A stretch of DNA of 64,000 bases. It comes from Pseudobutyrivibrio ruminis AD2017. GTDB lineage: Bacteria > Bacillota > Clostridia > Lachnospirales > Lachnospiraceae. The notes under the pieces are model-generated. The model made no database searches, was not told the DNA's origin, and worked only from the letters and a program-made list of their open reading frames with translations. Positions 1-9,237 of the stretch are shown here, in pieces. The DNA lies in assembly GCF_000424305.1 (NCBI RefSeq), contig NZ_AUJQ01000003.1:62001-126000 (forward strand). The letters are read 5' to 3'. The position numbers and the translations under genes were made by a program. Every line of letters begins with the position of its first letter. Position 1 is the stretch's first letter.

Positions 1-1
1 T

Positions 2-1282
2 GTAGAGCATGTAGACAAGGTTTATAAGCTCTACGCTAGTAATAAAGCCAGAGTGGCAGATACTTTAGGACTTAGTAGGAAGAAGAATTATAAGGAACAT
101 TATGCCCTGAAGGATATGTCGTTTTCTGTTAAGAAGGGTGAATGTGTAGGACTTATTGGTACTAACGGTTCCGGTAAATCTACAATTCTGAAGATTATTA
201 CAGGTGTGTTGTCGCCTACGGCAGGTGAGGTGACTGTTAACGGCCGTATTTCGGCTCTATTGGAGCTTGGAGCGGGCTTTAACATGGAATACACAGGTAT
301 GGAAAATATCTACCTTAACGGAACCATGCTTGGCTATTCTAAGGAAGAAATAGATGAAAAGCTTGATGATATTCTTAGCTTTGCAGATATAGGCGATTTC
401 GTTTTCCAGCCAGTAAAGACATACTCTAGCGGTATGTTTGTACGTCTTGCCTTTGCGGTAGCTATCAACATTGACCCTGAGATTCTTATTGTAGATGAGG
501 CTCTTTCAGTTGGCGATGTGTTCTTCCAGGCAAAGTGCTATAAGAAGTTCGAGGAATTTAAAGAGGCAGGAAAGACTATTCTTTTCGTTTCCCACGATTT
601 GGGCGCAATCAGCAAATATTGTGATAAGGCAGTGCTTATCAATAAGGGTGATAAGGTTGCTGAGGGCACACCAAAGGAAATGATAGATATATATAAAAAG
701 ATTTTGGTTGGTCAGGAGCCAGTGCTTAACAGCAAGGTCGATATCGCAGATAGCTTTGCAGCTATTGATGGTCAGGCTTTAGCTCAGGTAGATAATGGCA
801 AGACCTGGAAGTCAAATTATCAGCTTAACCCTAACGTTAATGAATACGGTGATGGCAGAGCTTCTATCGTGGACTTCGCTATAATCGATGACAACGGTAA
901 TTACACCAATGCAATTATGAAGGGCAGCACCTTCACAGTTAAGTCAAAGGTGCATTTCAATACAGATATAGAAAACCCAATATTCACACTTACCTTTAAG
1001 ACTCTTAAGGGAATAGATGTTACAGGTACCAACACTATGTACGAAAAGTGCGATGTTGGTCTTTGTAAGGAAGGTAGCGAATACGTTGCGACCTTCACAC
1101 AGAGAATGGATATGCAAGGCGGCGAATATCTTATGTCTATCAGCTGTACAGGCTTTGATGGTGTAGATTTTGTTGCATATCACAGATTATACGATGTTAT
1201 GAATCTTACAGTTGTAAGCACCAAGAATACTGTTGGATTTTATGATATGAATTCTAACGTAACGGTAGAACAGGTGAAATAA
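2..1282 (+). CDS. wzt: Polysaccharide ABC exporter ATPase, Wzt type (5' truncated)
   Basis: The reading frame is open to the window edge, so the true start lies upstream; 426 codons are visible. The protein would power export of a polysaccharide across the membrane with a Wzm-type permease, presumably encoded just upstream. Visible ATPase motifs are Walker A GTNGSGKST (about residues 53-61), signature SSGM, Walker B ILIVDEALSVGD and the switch histidine in FVSHD. After residue 260 there is a beta-rich C-terminal extension typical of the Wzt carbohydrate-binding domain, which in this family recognises the finished glycan. The next gene follows after a few bases, so it heads an operon of glycan genes. 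A TagH-type teichoic-acid exporter is the main alternative. Confidence 0.88.
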   Translation, partial: VEHVDKVYKLYASNKARVADTLGLSRKKNYKEHYALKDMSFSVKKGECVGLIGTNGSGKSTILKIITGVLSPTAGEVTVNGRISALLELGAGFNMEYTGMENIYLNGTMLGYSKEEIDEKLDDILSFADIGDFVFQPVKTYSSGMFVRLAFAVAINIDPEILIVDEALSVGDVFFQAKCYKKFEEFKEAGKTILFVSHDLGAISKYCDKAVLINKGDKVAEGTPKEMIDIYKKILVGQEPVLNSKVDIADSFAAIDGQALAQVDNGKTWKSNYQLNPNVNEYGDGRASIVDFAIIDDNGNYTNAIMKGSTFTVKSKVHFNTDIENPIFTLTFKTLKGIDVTGTNTMYEKCDVGLCKEGSEYVATFTQRMDMQGGEYLMSISCTGFDGVDFVAYHRLYDVMNLTVVSTKNTVGFYDMNSNVTVEQVK

Positions 1283-1294
1283 AAGGGAGTGCCT

Positions 1295-1783
1295 ATGATT
1301 CAGGAAAAGTATAACAGGCGAATTTTTGATGAGGGAACTATCGAGGCCATTGAAAATCTGTCACACCTTAGAAGCAATGTGCTGTCGCCAGTAGGAATTG
1401 GCAAGGGCGATAAGGTTCTGATTATTGATCCAGACAGCGATGCTTTGGTGGAATGGCTTAAAGAGGTTGCTACAGATGTTACTGTAGCAACTGAGGATGC
1501 AGTGAGAGATATTAAAGGTACATTTAATATCATCATTAATCTCGGACATTTAACAGAAACCCCATCAGTTCTTAAGCAGATGCTTTCAGCTGAAGGAAAG
1601 CTGGTATATGCTTTGCCAGAAAAGCTTAGAATGGCAGATTTTACCAAAAGGCTTTTAAAGGAAGCAGGCTTCAAGGACATTACGACCTACAGGGTCAGCC
1701 CTGATTACATGTTTACTACAGAAATATACTCAGAGGATTATATAGGGGGTGGAGCAGGCGACTATCTGCTCATTGCTAAATAA
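1295..1783 (+). CDS. Small methyltransferase-like protein, function unclear
   Basis: This 162-residue protein has a Rossmann-like pattern resembling a class I SAM methyltransferase: a VLIIDPDSD strand-loop, a second strand near FNIIINLG, and GKLVYALP in the place of a late methyltransferase strand. It lacks a clear glycine-rich SAM loop, so it may be a degenerate or non-catalytic member. I chose the ATG at 1295 because AGGGAG at 1284-1289 sits five bases before it; the GTG at 1289 overlaps that ribosome site. Its stop overlaps the ATG of the next gene (TAATG), which suggests translational coupling within the polysaccharide operon. A role in modifying or capping the exported glycan is inference only. 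Confidence 0.6.
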   Translation: MIQEKYNRRIFDEGTIEAIENLSHLRSNVLSPVGIGKGDKVLIIDPDSDALVEWLKEVATDVTVATEDAVRDIKGTFNIIINLGHLTETPSVLKQMLSAEGKLVYALPEKLRMADFTKRLLKEAGFKDITTYRVSPDYMFTTEIYSEDYIGGGAGDYLLIAK

Positions 1784-4700
1784 TGGAGAGATTACTTTAC
1801 GAAAAGCTTTCTAACGAGCGTAATCCAAAATATAACATCATCACTGATATAGTTGAAAGAGACGGCAAAAGGGTTGTTATTAAACGCCCATACGATGATG
1901 AGGCCAAGGGCCATATACATAGAGTTTTTGATAGCTACAGAGGCTTGCAGCAGATATTGCAAGGCTCTGATTTTTGCGTAAATGAAAGTAATTTGGTGGG
2001 AGATGCCATCGAAAGCGAATTCTTAGAAGGACAGCATATTACAGAGGCTGATGCAGCTACATTCATCGAAGCAGTTAAAAAGGCTTACATGAAAAACGCC
2101 AAGGAATTCGAAATAAGCCCAGAGTTTGAAGAGGTATTCGGACAGGTCAGCATGCCAAGAGGAGTGCTGGCAAGTGAATACTTAGATGTAGATTTAATTT
2201 TTGACAACGTCATCAAAACAGACAAGGGTTGGCAGATAATTGATTACGAGTGGACATTTGATTTCCTTGTTCCTATCAATTACGTATTCTACCGCGCTAG
2301 CAAGTTCAGTGACCTTCCAGAACATCTAGTATCAATATCAGATGAGGAAAGAGCTGTATATCAGCAGATGGAGGACCACTTCCAGTCAAAATACATCTTC
2401 AAGGATGTTAAGAATCTTCACGAATTAAGAGAGCATGCAAAGGGACGCAGCAAGACAAGTGCTGATTTTGCAATTGCCAGCCGCGACTATCAGATAAAGC
2501 AGCTGCAGGATTTGATTGCAGCTAAGGATGTTCACATCCGCAACATCGAGGCTAACCTCAGTCAGATTCAGACCATATACGATAACACAGTTAACACCAG
2601 AGGTTATCAGACACTTGAAAGCATCAGAGCTTTCAAATCCTTCCTTACAGGCAAGGATACTCCAGCACGCCAGGCAAAGCGTGCTGCCAAGGAGGAAGCA
2701 AAACGAGCAAAGCTTGCAGCAAAGGAAGCCAAGAAAAAGGCAGCTATGGGTGAGGCAGAGCCAAGCATCGCCATCCACCTGCATCTTTTCTACGTGGATT
2801 TGCTACCAGAATTTGTTAGCTATTTTGCAAACATGCCATACAGATTTGACCTTTACATATCTTGCCAGGAGGATGCTGATGTTGCAGCTATAAGAGCTGG
2901 TCTTAAGGAGCTTAAGCTTGCTAAGAGCATCGACATCAGACCTCTTCCAAACAGAGGTAGGGATTTAGCACCTTTGTATGTAAAGTTTGCGAATGAAATA
3001 TTAAATCACGATTATTTTTTACATATTCATAGTAAAAAGTCTTTGTACTCAGGACAGGAGAAGGGTGGCTGGAGACAGTTCTCATTAGAGCTACTTCTTG
3101 GTTCAGAGGACAAGATAAAGGATATATTTGATCTATTCAAAAACAAAAACGCCGGTCTCATTTATCCTGATATCCATGAAGAAGTACCTACAATCGCTTA
3201 TTCATGGTTGGCAAATGAGGGATTGGGCAGACAGCTTTTTGCAGAATACGATTTAGGCGATATGCCTTCAGTATTCAATTATCCAGCAGGCTCATTCTTC
3301 TGGGCTAGGACAGATGCACTCAAACCATTGTTTGAACGTGGATACACCTACGAGGATTTCCCTCGTGAGCAGGGCCAGACAGATGGCACACTTGCTCATG
3401 CATTAGAGCGCATCCTTCCATTCATTTCCAGAAAACAGGGCTATGATGATTACATCATGTATTTAGATAAGGCTGATACAGTCAGAAATAAGAGCCTTCG
3501 CCCATTTTACAATACCTTCAAAATGGACAAGGAGCTTCTCACAATGAAGCTTGGGGCTTATGATGTGGTATCCTTTGATATTTTCGATACTTTGGTTACC
3601 AGAACAATCTTCGAGCCAGATGATGTTTTCCATCTTATGGAGAATATTATCGCTAATAAATACGGCAAGCACGTGCCTTTCCTTAAGATTAGAAAGGCCG
3701 CAGAGGCCGAGGCAGTTAAAAAGTACGGCGCCATGACCACTCTAGATAAGATTTACGTGGAAGTGGCTAACGACAAGACCATTGGCAACATCGCCCAGGA
3801 CATCAAAAAGCTGGAGGTAGACCTTGAAACAAGGCTTTGCATTCCAAGAAAAGATATGGTTGATGTGTTCAACACATTAAAGGCCATGGGCAGACACGTA
3901 ATCTTAGTCAGCGACATGTATCTTAACCGTGCACAGATGGTTGGAATCCTTCACAAATGCGGCATCGGTGGATATGATGAACTGATTATTTCCTGCGAAG
4001 TAGGAGCTAGAAAAGATGATGGAAGCATGTGGGATATGTTACTTTCTGGTATCAATCCAAACAGCTTTATCCACGTGGGTGATAACTTCCGTTCTGACTC
4101 GCAGTTTCTTATGGACAGAGGCGTTGCCAGCCATGTAGTGCTTAGCCCTAAGGCTATGCTGGAGCTTTCAGATTTCGATTATCTAAAAGCATTTGCAAAG
4201 GACAACATTCCTAATTCGCTTATGCTAGGACAGGCCTTAAATGGTGGGCTTTTCAATTCTCCATTTGCTTATGGTGAAGGTGGAACACTTAAGTTTAAGG
4301 ATAATTACGATTTCGGCTACACCACAATGGGACCTTTGATGGCCCGATTCATTCAATGGGTAGTTGAAAACAATGCTAATACAAAGGAATCCTTGTTGCT
4401 ATTAGCTCGCGAAGGATATCTTCTAGAGCAGATGTTCAAGGATTACTGCAAAAACCGTGGTAAGGAAATGCCAGTAGCTAATTATTTTCTTACATCACGT
4501 CGTGCGGTGGCAGTGCCAGCACTTGAAACTGAGGAGGATATCAGAGAGCTTCTCCTTCAAAAATATATGGGAAGCTTTAGCAATCTTTTAGAGGAGCGCT
4601 TTGGAATAAGCCTTCATGAGGATGATCAGGATGTCCAAATCGACTACGCTACAAGCCAGGATGAAATGATGAGAATAATCAGTCCATACAAGGATGAGAT

Positions 4701-5313
4701 TCTTGCCAAGGCAAAGGTTGAAAAGAATTCTTATATGAACTACGCAAATAAGATATTCAGCTCAGCTACAGACCTTGCAGTAATAGATGTAGGATTTTCT
4801 GGAACAATCCAGTATTTCCTAATGAAGCTTACAGGCAGGGATATCGCCGGACATTACCTGGCCCTTCATTCTAACAAGCCAGAGCGTATCGGCGGCAGAG
4901 CAGATGCCATCTACGAAATAAAGGATGCCAGCAAAATCGGCGAAAGCAAGCTTCTTAGATATCAGCTGTTTTTGGAGAGTGCCCTTAAGGCTCCAACAGG
5001 TCAGCTCATCAACTTCACTATGGAGAATGGCCAGCCACAGCCTCATTACAAGGATGACGATTACGTCAGCGATGATGTAAGAAGGCTTCAGCAGGGTATC
5101 AAGGATTTTGTTAAGCAGTTTGCAGAATCCACAAAGGATACGAAAGATGGGCTTTTCGCTGATACAAAGCTTGTAGAAGATTTATTCTATGATATAATTG
5201 CAAACGGTACATTAACTGAGGAAATTGCAGACAGTCTTACAGTTGAGGATGGCTACAGCCGCGGTGGTGTACAAAAGTTTGATATTAAGACAGGTACATG
5301 GAAGGTAGATTAG
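1783..5313 (+). CDS. Multidomain glycan protein: kinase-like, RgpF and HAD domains
   Basis: This is a 1176-residue fusion. Residues 1-220 resemble a phosphotransferase/kinase-like fold, with an acidic block ending in IIDYEW. Residues 235-275 look like a coiled coil, followed by a Lys/Ala-rich helix (290-325). Residues 330-560 match the rhamnan synthesis protein F (RgpF) type, with NRGRDLAPLYVKF and HIHSKKS. Residues 590-790 form a HAD-like hydrolase domain with FDIFDTLVTRT (nucleophile Asp), ILVSDMYL and HVGDNFRSD. The remaining 380 residues are unassigned. RgpF proteins act in rhamnose-glucose polysaccharide assembly at the cytoplasmic face. No signal peptide is seen. The start overlaps the previous stop. 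The enzymatic sum of the domains is not known to me. Confidence 0.8.
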   Translation: MERLLYEKLSNERNPKYNIITDIVERDGKRVVIKRPYDDEAKGHIHRVFDSYRGLQQILQGSDFCVNESNLVGDAIESEFLEGQHITEADAATFIEAVKKAYMKNAKEFEISPEFEEVFGQVSMPRGVLASEYLDVDLIFDNVIKTDKGWQIIDYEWTFDFLVPINYVFYRASKFSDLPEHLVSISDEERAVYQQMEDHFQSKYIFKDVKNLHELREHAKGRSKTSADFAIASRDYQIKQLQDLIAAKDVHIRNIEANLSQIQTIYDNTVNTRGYQTLESIRAFKSFLTGKDTPARQAKRAAKEEAKRAKLAAKEAKKKAAMGEAEPSIAIHLHLFYVDLLPEFVSYFANMPYRFDLYISCQEDADVAAIRAGLKELKLAKSIDIRPLPNRGRDLAPLYVKFANEILNHDYFLHIHSKKSLYSGQEKGGWRQFSLELLLGSEDKIKDIFDLFKNKNAGLIYPDIHEEVPTIAYSWLANEGLGRQLFAEYDLGDMPSVFNYPAGSFFWARTDALKPLFERGYTYEDFPREQGQTDGTLAHALERILPFISRKQGYDDYIMYLDKADTVRNKSLRPFYNTFKMDKELLTMKLGAYDVVSFDIFDTLVTRTIFEPDDVFHLMENIIANKYGKHVPFLKIRKAAEAEAVKKYGAMTTLDKIYVEVANDKTIGNIAQDIKKLEVDLETRLCIPRKDMVDVFNTLKAMGRHVILVSDMYLNRAQMVGILHKCGIGGYDELIISCEVGARKDDGSMWDMLLSGINPNSFIHVGDNFRSDSQFLMDRGVASHVVLSPKAMLELSDFDYLKAFAKDNIPNSLMLGQALNGGLFNSPFAYGEGGTLKFKDNYDFGYTTMGPLMARFIQWVVENNANTKESLLLLAREGYLLEQMFKDYCKNRGKEMPVANYFLTSRRAVAVPALETEEDIRELLLQKYMGSFSNLLEERFGISLHEDDQDVQIDYATSQDEMMRIISPYKDEILAKAKVEKNSYMNYANKIFSSATDLAVIDVGFSGTIQYFLMKLTGRDIAGHYLALHSNKPERIGGRADAIYEIKDASKIGESKLLRYQLFLESALKAPTGQLINFTMENGQPQPHYKDDDYVSDDVRRLQQGIKDFVKQFAESTKDTKDGLFADTKLVEDLFYDIIANGTLTEEIADSLTVEDGYSRGGVQKFDIKTGTWKVD

Positions 5314-5314
5314 T

Positions 5315-7762
5315 TTGAGAGATACTTTTAATGTGGTATTTATCAGATATCACTTAACCAAGAAAAATACATTATTGTTCCAGGGATTTTATCCATTCGA
5401 TAATCCTAAAGGCTACGAGCTTGTAGCAGAAATGAACGGACAGCCATACAAGATGGACATCACTATCAACGAAGGCAACGAGGTTCGTCGTCGCTACATT
5501 GCAGCTCACAAAAGCGTTTCCAAGGAATACGTTGGCGAGATAGAGCTTCCAGCAAACCTTAAGGAGGTTAAATCCCTTAAGCTTGTTTGCGTGCTAGGCG
5601 ACACAAAGAGCGTTGTCTACAAGGCTACAGGCCGAGACCTTGAAAAGCTTAAAAAAGAATATGAATACAATTTGGAGCGTTCTGCGGTTACAGACGACAA
5701 GATTCAAATCTTGGGCTGGGCCATCGGCAACGTGCCAGAGGAATTCCATTTATATGATGGCAACACAGAAATTCCAATTTCTGTTAAGCGTATGTTCAGA
5801 AAGGACGTTTACGGCGTTTATCCTGAGCTTACAGAAAAGTGCGATTCTGGTCTTGAGATTGTTTTTGACAAGGGCAACTACAAAAAGCTTCGCCTTACAA
5901 TCACTGCAAATGGTCAGGTTTACGATTGCAAGGTTGATACGGAGCACGTCCTTACTGGCGGCAATCTTCTTCCAAAGAAGAGCCTCTGGGAGCGCATCGA
6001 GCTTTACCGTCAGGACAACGGAATCGGCGCTACTATCAAGCATGCCATCGACAAGTTCAAGGATGCTGATGCACCAAAGTACACATACATGGATTTCCTT
6101 ACAAGCTTTGGTCCTACAGATGTAGAGCTTCAGCGCCAGAGAGATGAAAAGTTCGAATACAATCCAGTGATGAGTATTGTAATTCCACTTTATAAGACAC
6201 CAGAAAAATATCTGGTAGAGCTTATCGATTCAATCATCGCCCAGACATATCCTAATTGGGAGCTTTGCCTTGCAGATGGCAGCGGTGATGATTCAATTGG
6301 CAAGTTTATTGAGAAGAAATACCCTAAGGAAAGCAGAATCAAATACACATTGCTTTCAGATAACTTAGGTATTTCCGAAAACACTAATGCAGCCATTGCA
6401 CTTGCAACTGGTGATTACATCGTGCTTTCCGACCATGACGATACATTGGCTCCAAACGCTATGTACGAATGCGTTGCAGCTATCAATAAGGACCGCGAAA
6501 TCGATGTGCTTTACACAGACGAGGATAAGATTTCCATGGATTCCAAGGAATACTTTGAGCCAGTGTTCAAGCCAGATTTCAACTTGGATTTACTTTGTTC
6601 GGTTAATTACATCTGCCACTTATTTATTTTCAAGAAGGAATTATTTGAAAAGGTTGGCGGATTCAATAAGGAATATGATGGAGCACAGGATCACGATTTA
6701 ATTCTTCGTTACTGTGAGGCAGCTAAGAAGGTTCATCACGTTCCAAAGGCGCTCTATCACTGGCGTAGCCATGCAGCATCTACAGCCATGAGTGCAGAAA
6801 GCAAGCTTTACGCTTTCGATGCAGGAGCCAAGGCTGTTCAGGCTCACTACGACAGATTAGGCATTCCAGCTACAGTTGAGCAGGATACATTCTACGGATG
6901 CTACCGCACAACATACAACTGGGGCAAGGAGCCACTTGTTTCTATCATCATCCCTAACAAGGACCATACAGATGATTTGGACAAATGTATTAAATCAATC
7001 GATACAAAGAGCACATACAAGAATATTGAATATATCATTGTTGAGAACAATTCTACAGAGCCAGAAACCTTCGAATACTATAAGAGCATCGAAGGCAGAG
7101 ATGATGTAAAGATTGTTCGTTACGAGACTCCAGGCTTTAACTTCTCTGCAATCAACAACTGCGGAGCAAAGGTTGCCAAGGGAGAAATGTTCCTACTTTT
7201 AAATAACGATACAGAAATCATCAACGAAACCTGTATCAAGGAGATGGTTGATGTTTGCCTTCGTCCAGATGTTGGTATCTGCGGAGCGCTTTTATATTAT
7301 CCTGACAACACAGTGCAGCATGCAGGTGTTGTAATGGGAATCGGCGGCATCGCTGGCCACACCTTTGTTGGCCTCGAGCGAAGCGAGCCAGGCTATATGT
7401 TCAGAGCCGTAACTACTCAGGATTTGTCAGCAGTTACAGCCGCATGTCTTATGGTTAGACGCGATGTATTTGAAGAGGTTGGCGGCCTTACAGAAGACCT
7501 TGCAGTTGCATTCAACGATGTGGACTTCTGCATGAAGGTTCGCGACAAGGGATACCTTGTAGTCTACAATCCACACGCAGAGCTTTACCACTACGAATCA
7601 AAATCCCGTGGCTACGAAGACACAGGCGAAAAGGTTGCCCGCTTCAATTCAGAAGTAGAAAAGCTAGAAAAATACTGGCCAGACATCTTAGAAAAAGGCG
7701 ACCCATACTACAATCCAAATCTATCAATATTAGATGGCTGGTATCGCCTGAAGGAAGAGTAA
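5315..7762 (+). CDS. Two-domain family 2 glycosyltransferase
   Basis: The 815-residue protein carries an N-terminal beta-rich region of about 270 residues and then two GT2 (GT-A fold) domains. The first begins near residue 282 (SIVIPLYKTPEKYLVELIDS, with TDEDK as the metal-binding acidic motif). The second begins near residue 538 (SIIIPNKDHTDDL, with LNNDTEI). Such twin-domain enzymes usually add two sugars or alternate linkages on an undecaprenyl-linked glycan at the inner face of the membrane. The start is a TTG at 5315, two bases after the previous stop, with GGAAGG at 5300-5305; the next Met would remove conserved-looking N-terminal sequence. The C-terminal two thirds resemble the product at 17169-19019. 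Confidence 0.88.
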   Translation: MRDTFNVVFIRYHLTKKNTLLFQGFYPFDNPKGYELVAEMNGQPYKMDITINEGNEVRRRYIAAHKSVSKEYVGEIELPANLKEVKSLKLVCVLGDTKSVVYKATGRDLEKLKKEYEYNLERSAVTDDKIQILGWAIGNVPEEFHLYDGNTEIPISVKRMFRKDVYGVYPELTEKCDSGLEIVFDKGNYKKLRLTITANGQVYDCKVDTEHVLTGGNLLPKKSLWERIELYRQDNGIGATIKHAIDKFKDADAPKYTYMDFLTSFGPTDVELQRQRDEKFEYNPVMSIVIPLYKTPEKYLVELIDSIIAQTYPNWELCLADGSGDDSIGKFIEKKYPKESRIKYTLLSDNLGISENTNAAIALATGDYIVLSDHDDTLAPNAMYECVAAINKDREIDVLYTDEDKISMDSKEYFEPVFKPDFNLDLLCSVNYICHLFIFKKELFEKVGGFNKEYDGAQDHDLILRYCEAAKKVHHVPKALYHWRSHAASTAMSAESKLYAFDAGAKAVQAHYDRLGIPATVEQDTFYGCYRTTYNWGKEPLVSIIIPNKDHTDDLDKCIKSIDTKSTYKNIEYIIVENNSTEPETFEYYKSIEGRDDVKIVRYETPGFNFSAINNCGAKVAKGEMFLLLNNDTEIINETCIKEMVDVCLRPDVGICGALLYYPDNTVQHAGVVMGIGGIAGHTFVGLERSEPGYMFRAVTTQDLSAVTAACLMVRRDVFEEVGGLTEDLAVAFNDVDFCMKVRDKGYLVVYNPHAELYHYESKSRGYEDTGEKVARFNSEVEKLEKYWPDILEKGDPYYNPNLSILDGWYRLKEE

Positions 7763-7817
7763 ACGTAAAGTAACCAAAGGCTAATTTTATCGAACTGTAA
7801 TAGTATTTTATTTATAG

Positions 7818-7962
7818 ATGAGGACCTGAGCATAACCTAGGCAAGCGCGAGGAGGAGGGCCCCATGTAGTTAAGGAGGGACCCTTTAGGGAGGTTCCCTT
7901 GACTGCAATGGGAGGTGGCCTCCGGGAGCACGGAGTACTAGAGGACAGGTCCGGACTAGGAG
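7818..7962 (+). ncRNA. Structured 5' leader of ugd, riboswitch-like candidate
   Basis: This GC-rich stretch stands out between AT-rich flanks. A closing stem GGACCTG (7822-7828) pairs with CAGGTCC (7946-7952). Inside it, GG-GGGC plus CCCAT (7854-7865) can pair with ATGGG and GGCCTCC (7908-7923), and AGTTAAGG (7868-7875) pairs with CCTTGACT (7897-7904), capped by CCC-TTTA-GGG (7881-7890). The segment CCTAG (7836-7840) can pair either with CTAG at 7938-7941 or with CTAGG at 7956-7960, which overlaps the ribosome site AGGAG of ugd (7958-7962). That is the layout of a translational switch. I recognise no established riboswitch class. No ORF fits here. Ligand and regulation are inference. Confidence 0.6.
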
Positions 7963-7969
7963 TAAGAAA

Positions 7970-9214
7970 ATGAACAGAAAAATTGCAGTAGCCGGCACAG
8001 GCTACGTAGGACTTTCAATTGCTACACTTTTAGCACAGCACAACCACGTAGTAGCAGTAGATGTTATTCCAGAGAAAGTAGAACTAATCAATAATAAAAA
8101 GTCTCCAATCGTAGACGCAGAGATTGAAGATTATCTTGCAAACAAGGAGCTTGATCTTGTAGCTACACTTGATGGTGAGAATGCTTACAAGGATGCAGAA
8201 TTCGTTGTTATTGCAACACCTACAAACTATGATAGCTCAAAGGATTACTTTGATACATCAGCTGTAGAAGCAGTTATCGAGCTTGTACAGAAGGTTAATC
8301 CTGATGCATACATGGTAATTAAATCTACAATCCCTGTAGGTTACACAAAGAGAATCCGTGAGAAGATGGGTTCAAATAAGATCTTATTCAGCCCAGAATT
8401 CCTTCGTGAATCAAGAGCTCTTTATGATAATCTTTATCCAAGTCGTATCATCGTTGGTACAGATGAAAAGGATGAGGCTCTTACAAAGGCAGCTCATGAA
8501 TTTGCAGCACTTCTTCAGGAAGGCGCAATCAAAGAGGATATTGATACTCTTGTAATGGGATTCACAGAGGCAGAGGCAGTAAAGCTTTTTGCTAATACAT
8601 ATCTTGCACTTCGTGTCAGCTACTTCAACGAGCTTGATACTTATGCAGAGACAAAGGGCTTAGATACACAGGCAATTATCAAGGGTGTTTGCCTCGACCC
8701 ACGTATCTCAGACCAGTACAATAACCCATCATTTGGTTACGGCGGATACTGCCTACCAAAGGATACAAAGCAGTTGCTTGCAAACTACAATGATGTTCCA
8801 CAGGAGCTTATCCGTGCCATCGTTGAATCAAATAGAACACGTAAGGATTTTATCGCTGATCAGGTACTTAAGAAGGCTGGCTATTATGGCTACGGCGATT
8901 CTAATGAGTACAACAAGGATGCTGAAAAAGAAGTAACAATCGGTGTTTACAGACTTACAATGAAGTCTAATTCAGATAACTTCCGTCAGTCATCAATCCA
9001 GGGCGTAATGAAGCGTGTAAAGGCAAAGGGCGCTACAGTAATCATTTATGAGCCAACACTTGAGGATGGTACAACATTCTTCGGTTCACGCGTAGTAAAT
9101 GACCTTGGCAAGTTCAAGGCACTCAGCAACGCCATCATCGCCAACCGCTACAACTCATGCCTCGACGACGTCCGCGACAAGGTATACACCCGTGACGTCT
9201 TCGCCCGTGACTAA
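7970..9214 (+). CDS. ugd: UDP-glucose 6-dehydrogenase
   Basis: The 414-residue enzyme oxidises UDP-glucose to UDP-glucuronate with two NAD+, supplying uronic acid for surface glycans. It has the N-terminal nucleotide-binding motif GTGYVGLS (residues 9-16), the substrate motif SPEFLRES, and the catalytic cysteine motif [14 protein letters not shown]. It closely resembles the short Ugd type of E. coli. The N-terminal NAD domain, the central helix region and the C-terminal UDP-binding domain are all complete. The ATG at 7970 has AGGAG seven bases upstream, and that ribosome site is the one which could be paired in the leader RNA. A related UDP-sugar dehydrogenase specificity cannot be excluded. 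Confidence 0.93.
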   Translation: MNRKIAVAGTGYVGLSIATLLAQHNHVVAVDVIPEKVELINNKKSPIVDAEIEDYLANKELDLVATLDGENAYKDAEFVVIATPTNYDSSKDYFDTSAVEAVIELVQKVNPDAYMVIKSTIPVGYTKRIREKMGSNKILFSPEFLRESRALYDNLYPSRIIVGTDEKDEALTKAAHEFAALLQEGAIKEDIDTLVMGFTEAEAVKLFANTYLALRVSYFNELDTYAETKGLDTQAIIKGVCLDPRISDQYNNPSFGYGGYCLPKDTKQLLANYNDVPQELIRAIVESNRTRKDFIADQVLKKAGYYGYGDSNEYNKDAEKEVTIGVYRLTMKSNSDNFRQSSIQGVMKRVKAKGATVIIYEPTLEDGTTFFGSRVVNDLGKFKALSNAIIANRYNSCLDDVRDKVYTRDVFARD

Positions 9215-9237
9215 TGTAATCAAAGCGGAGTAAAGAT

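Noticed and set aside
7763-7969. Known cyclic-di-GMP, cobalamin, SAM or T-box leader before ugd
   Set aside because: None of the conserved core sequences of these classes could be found in the stretch.
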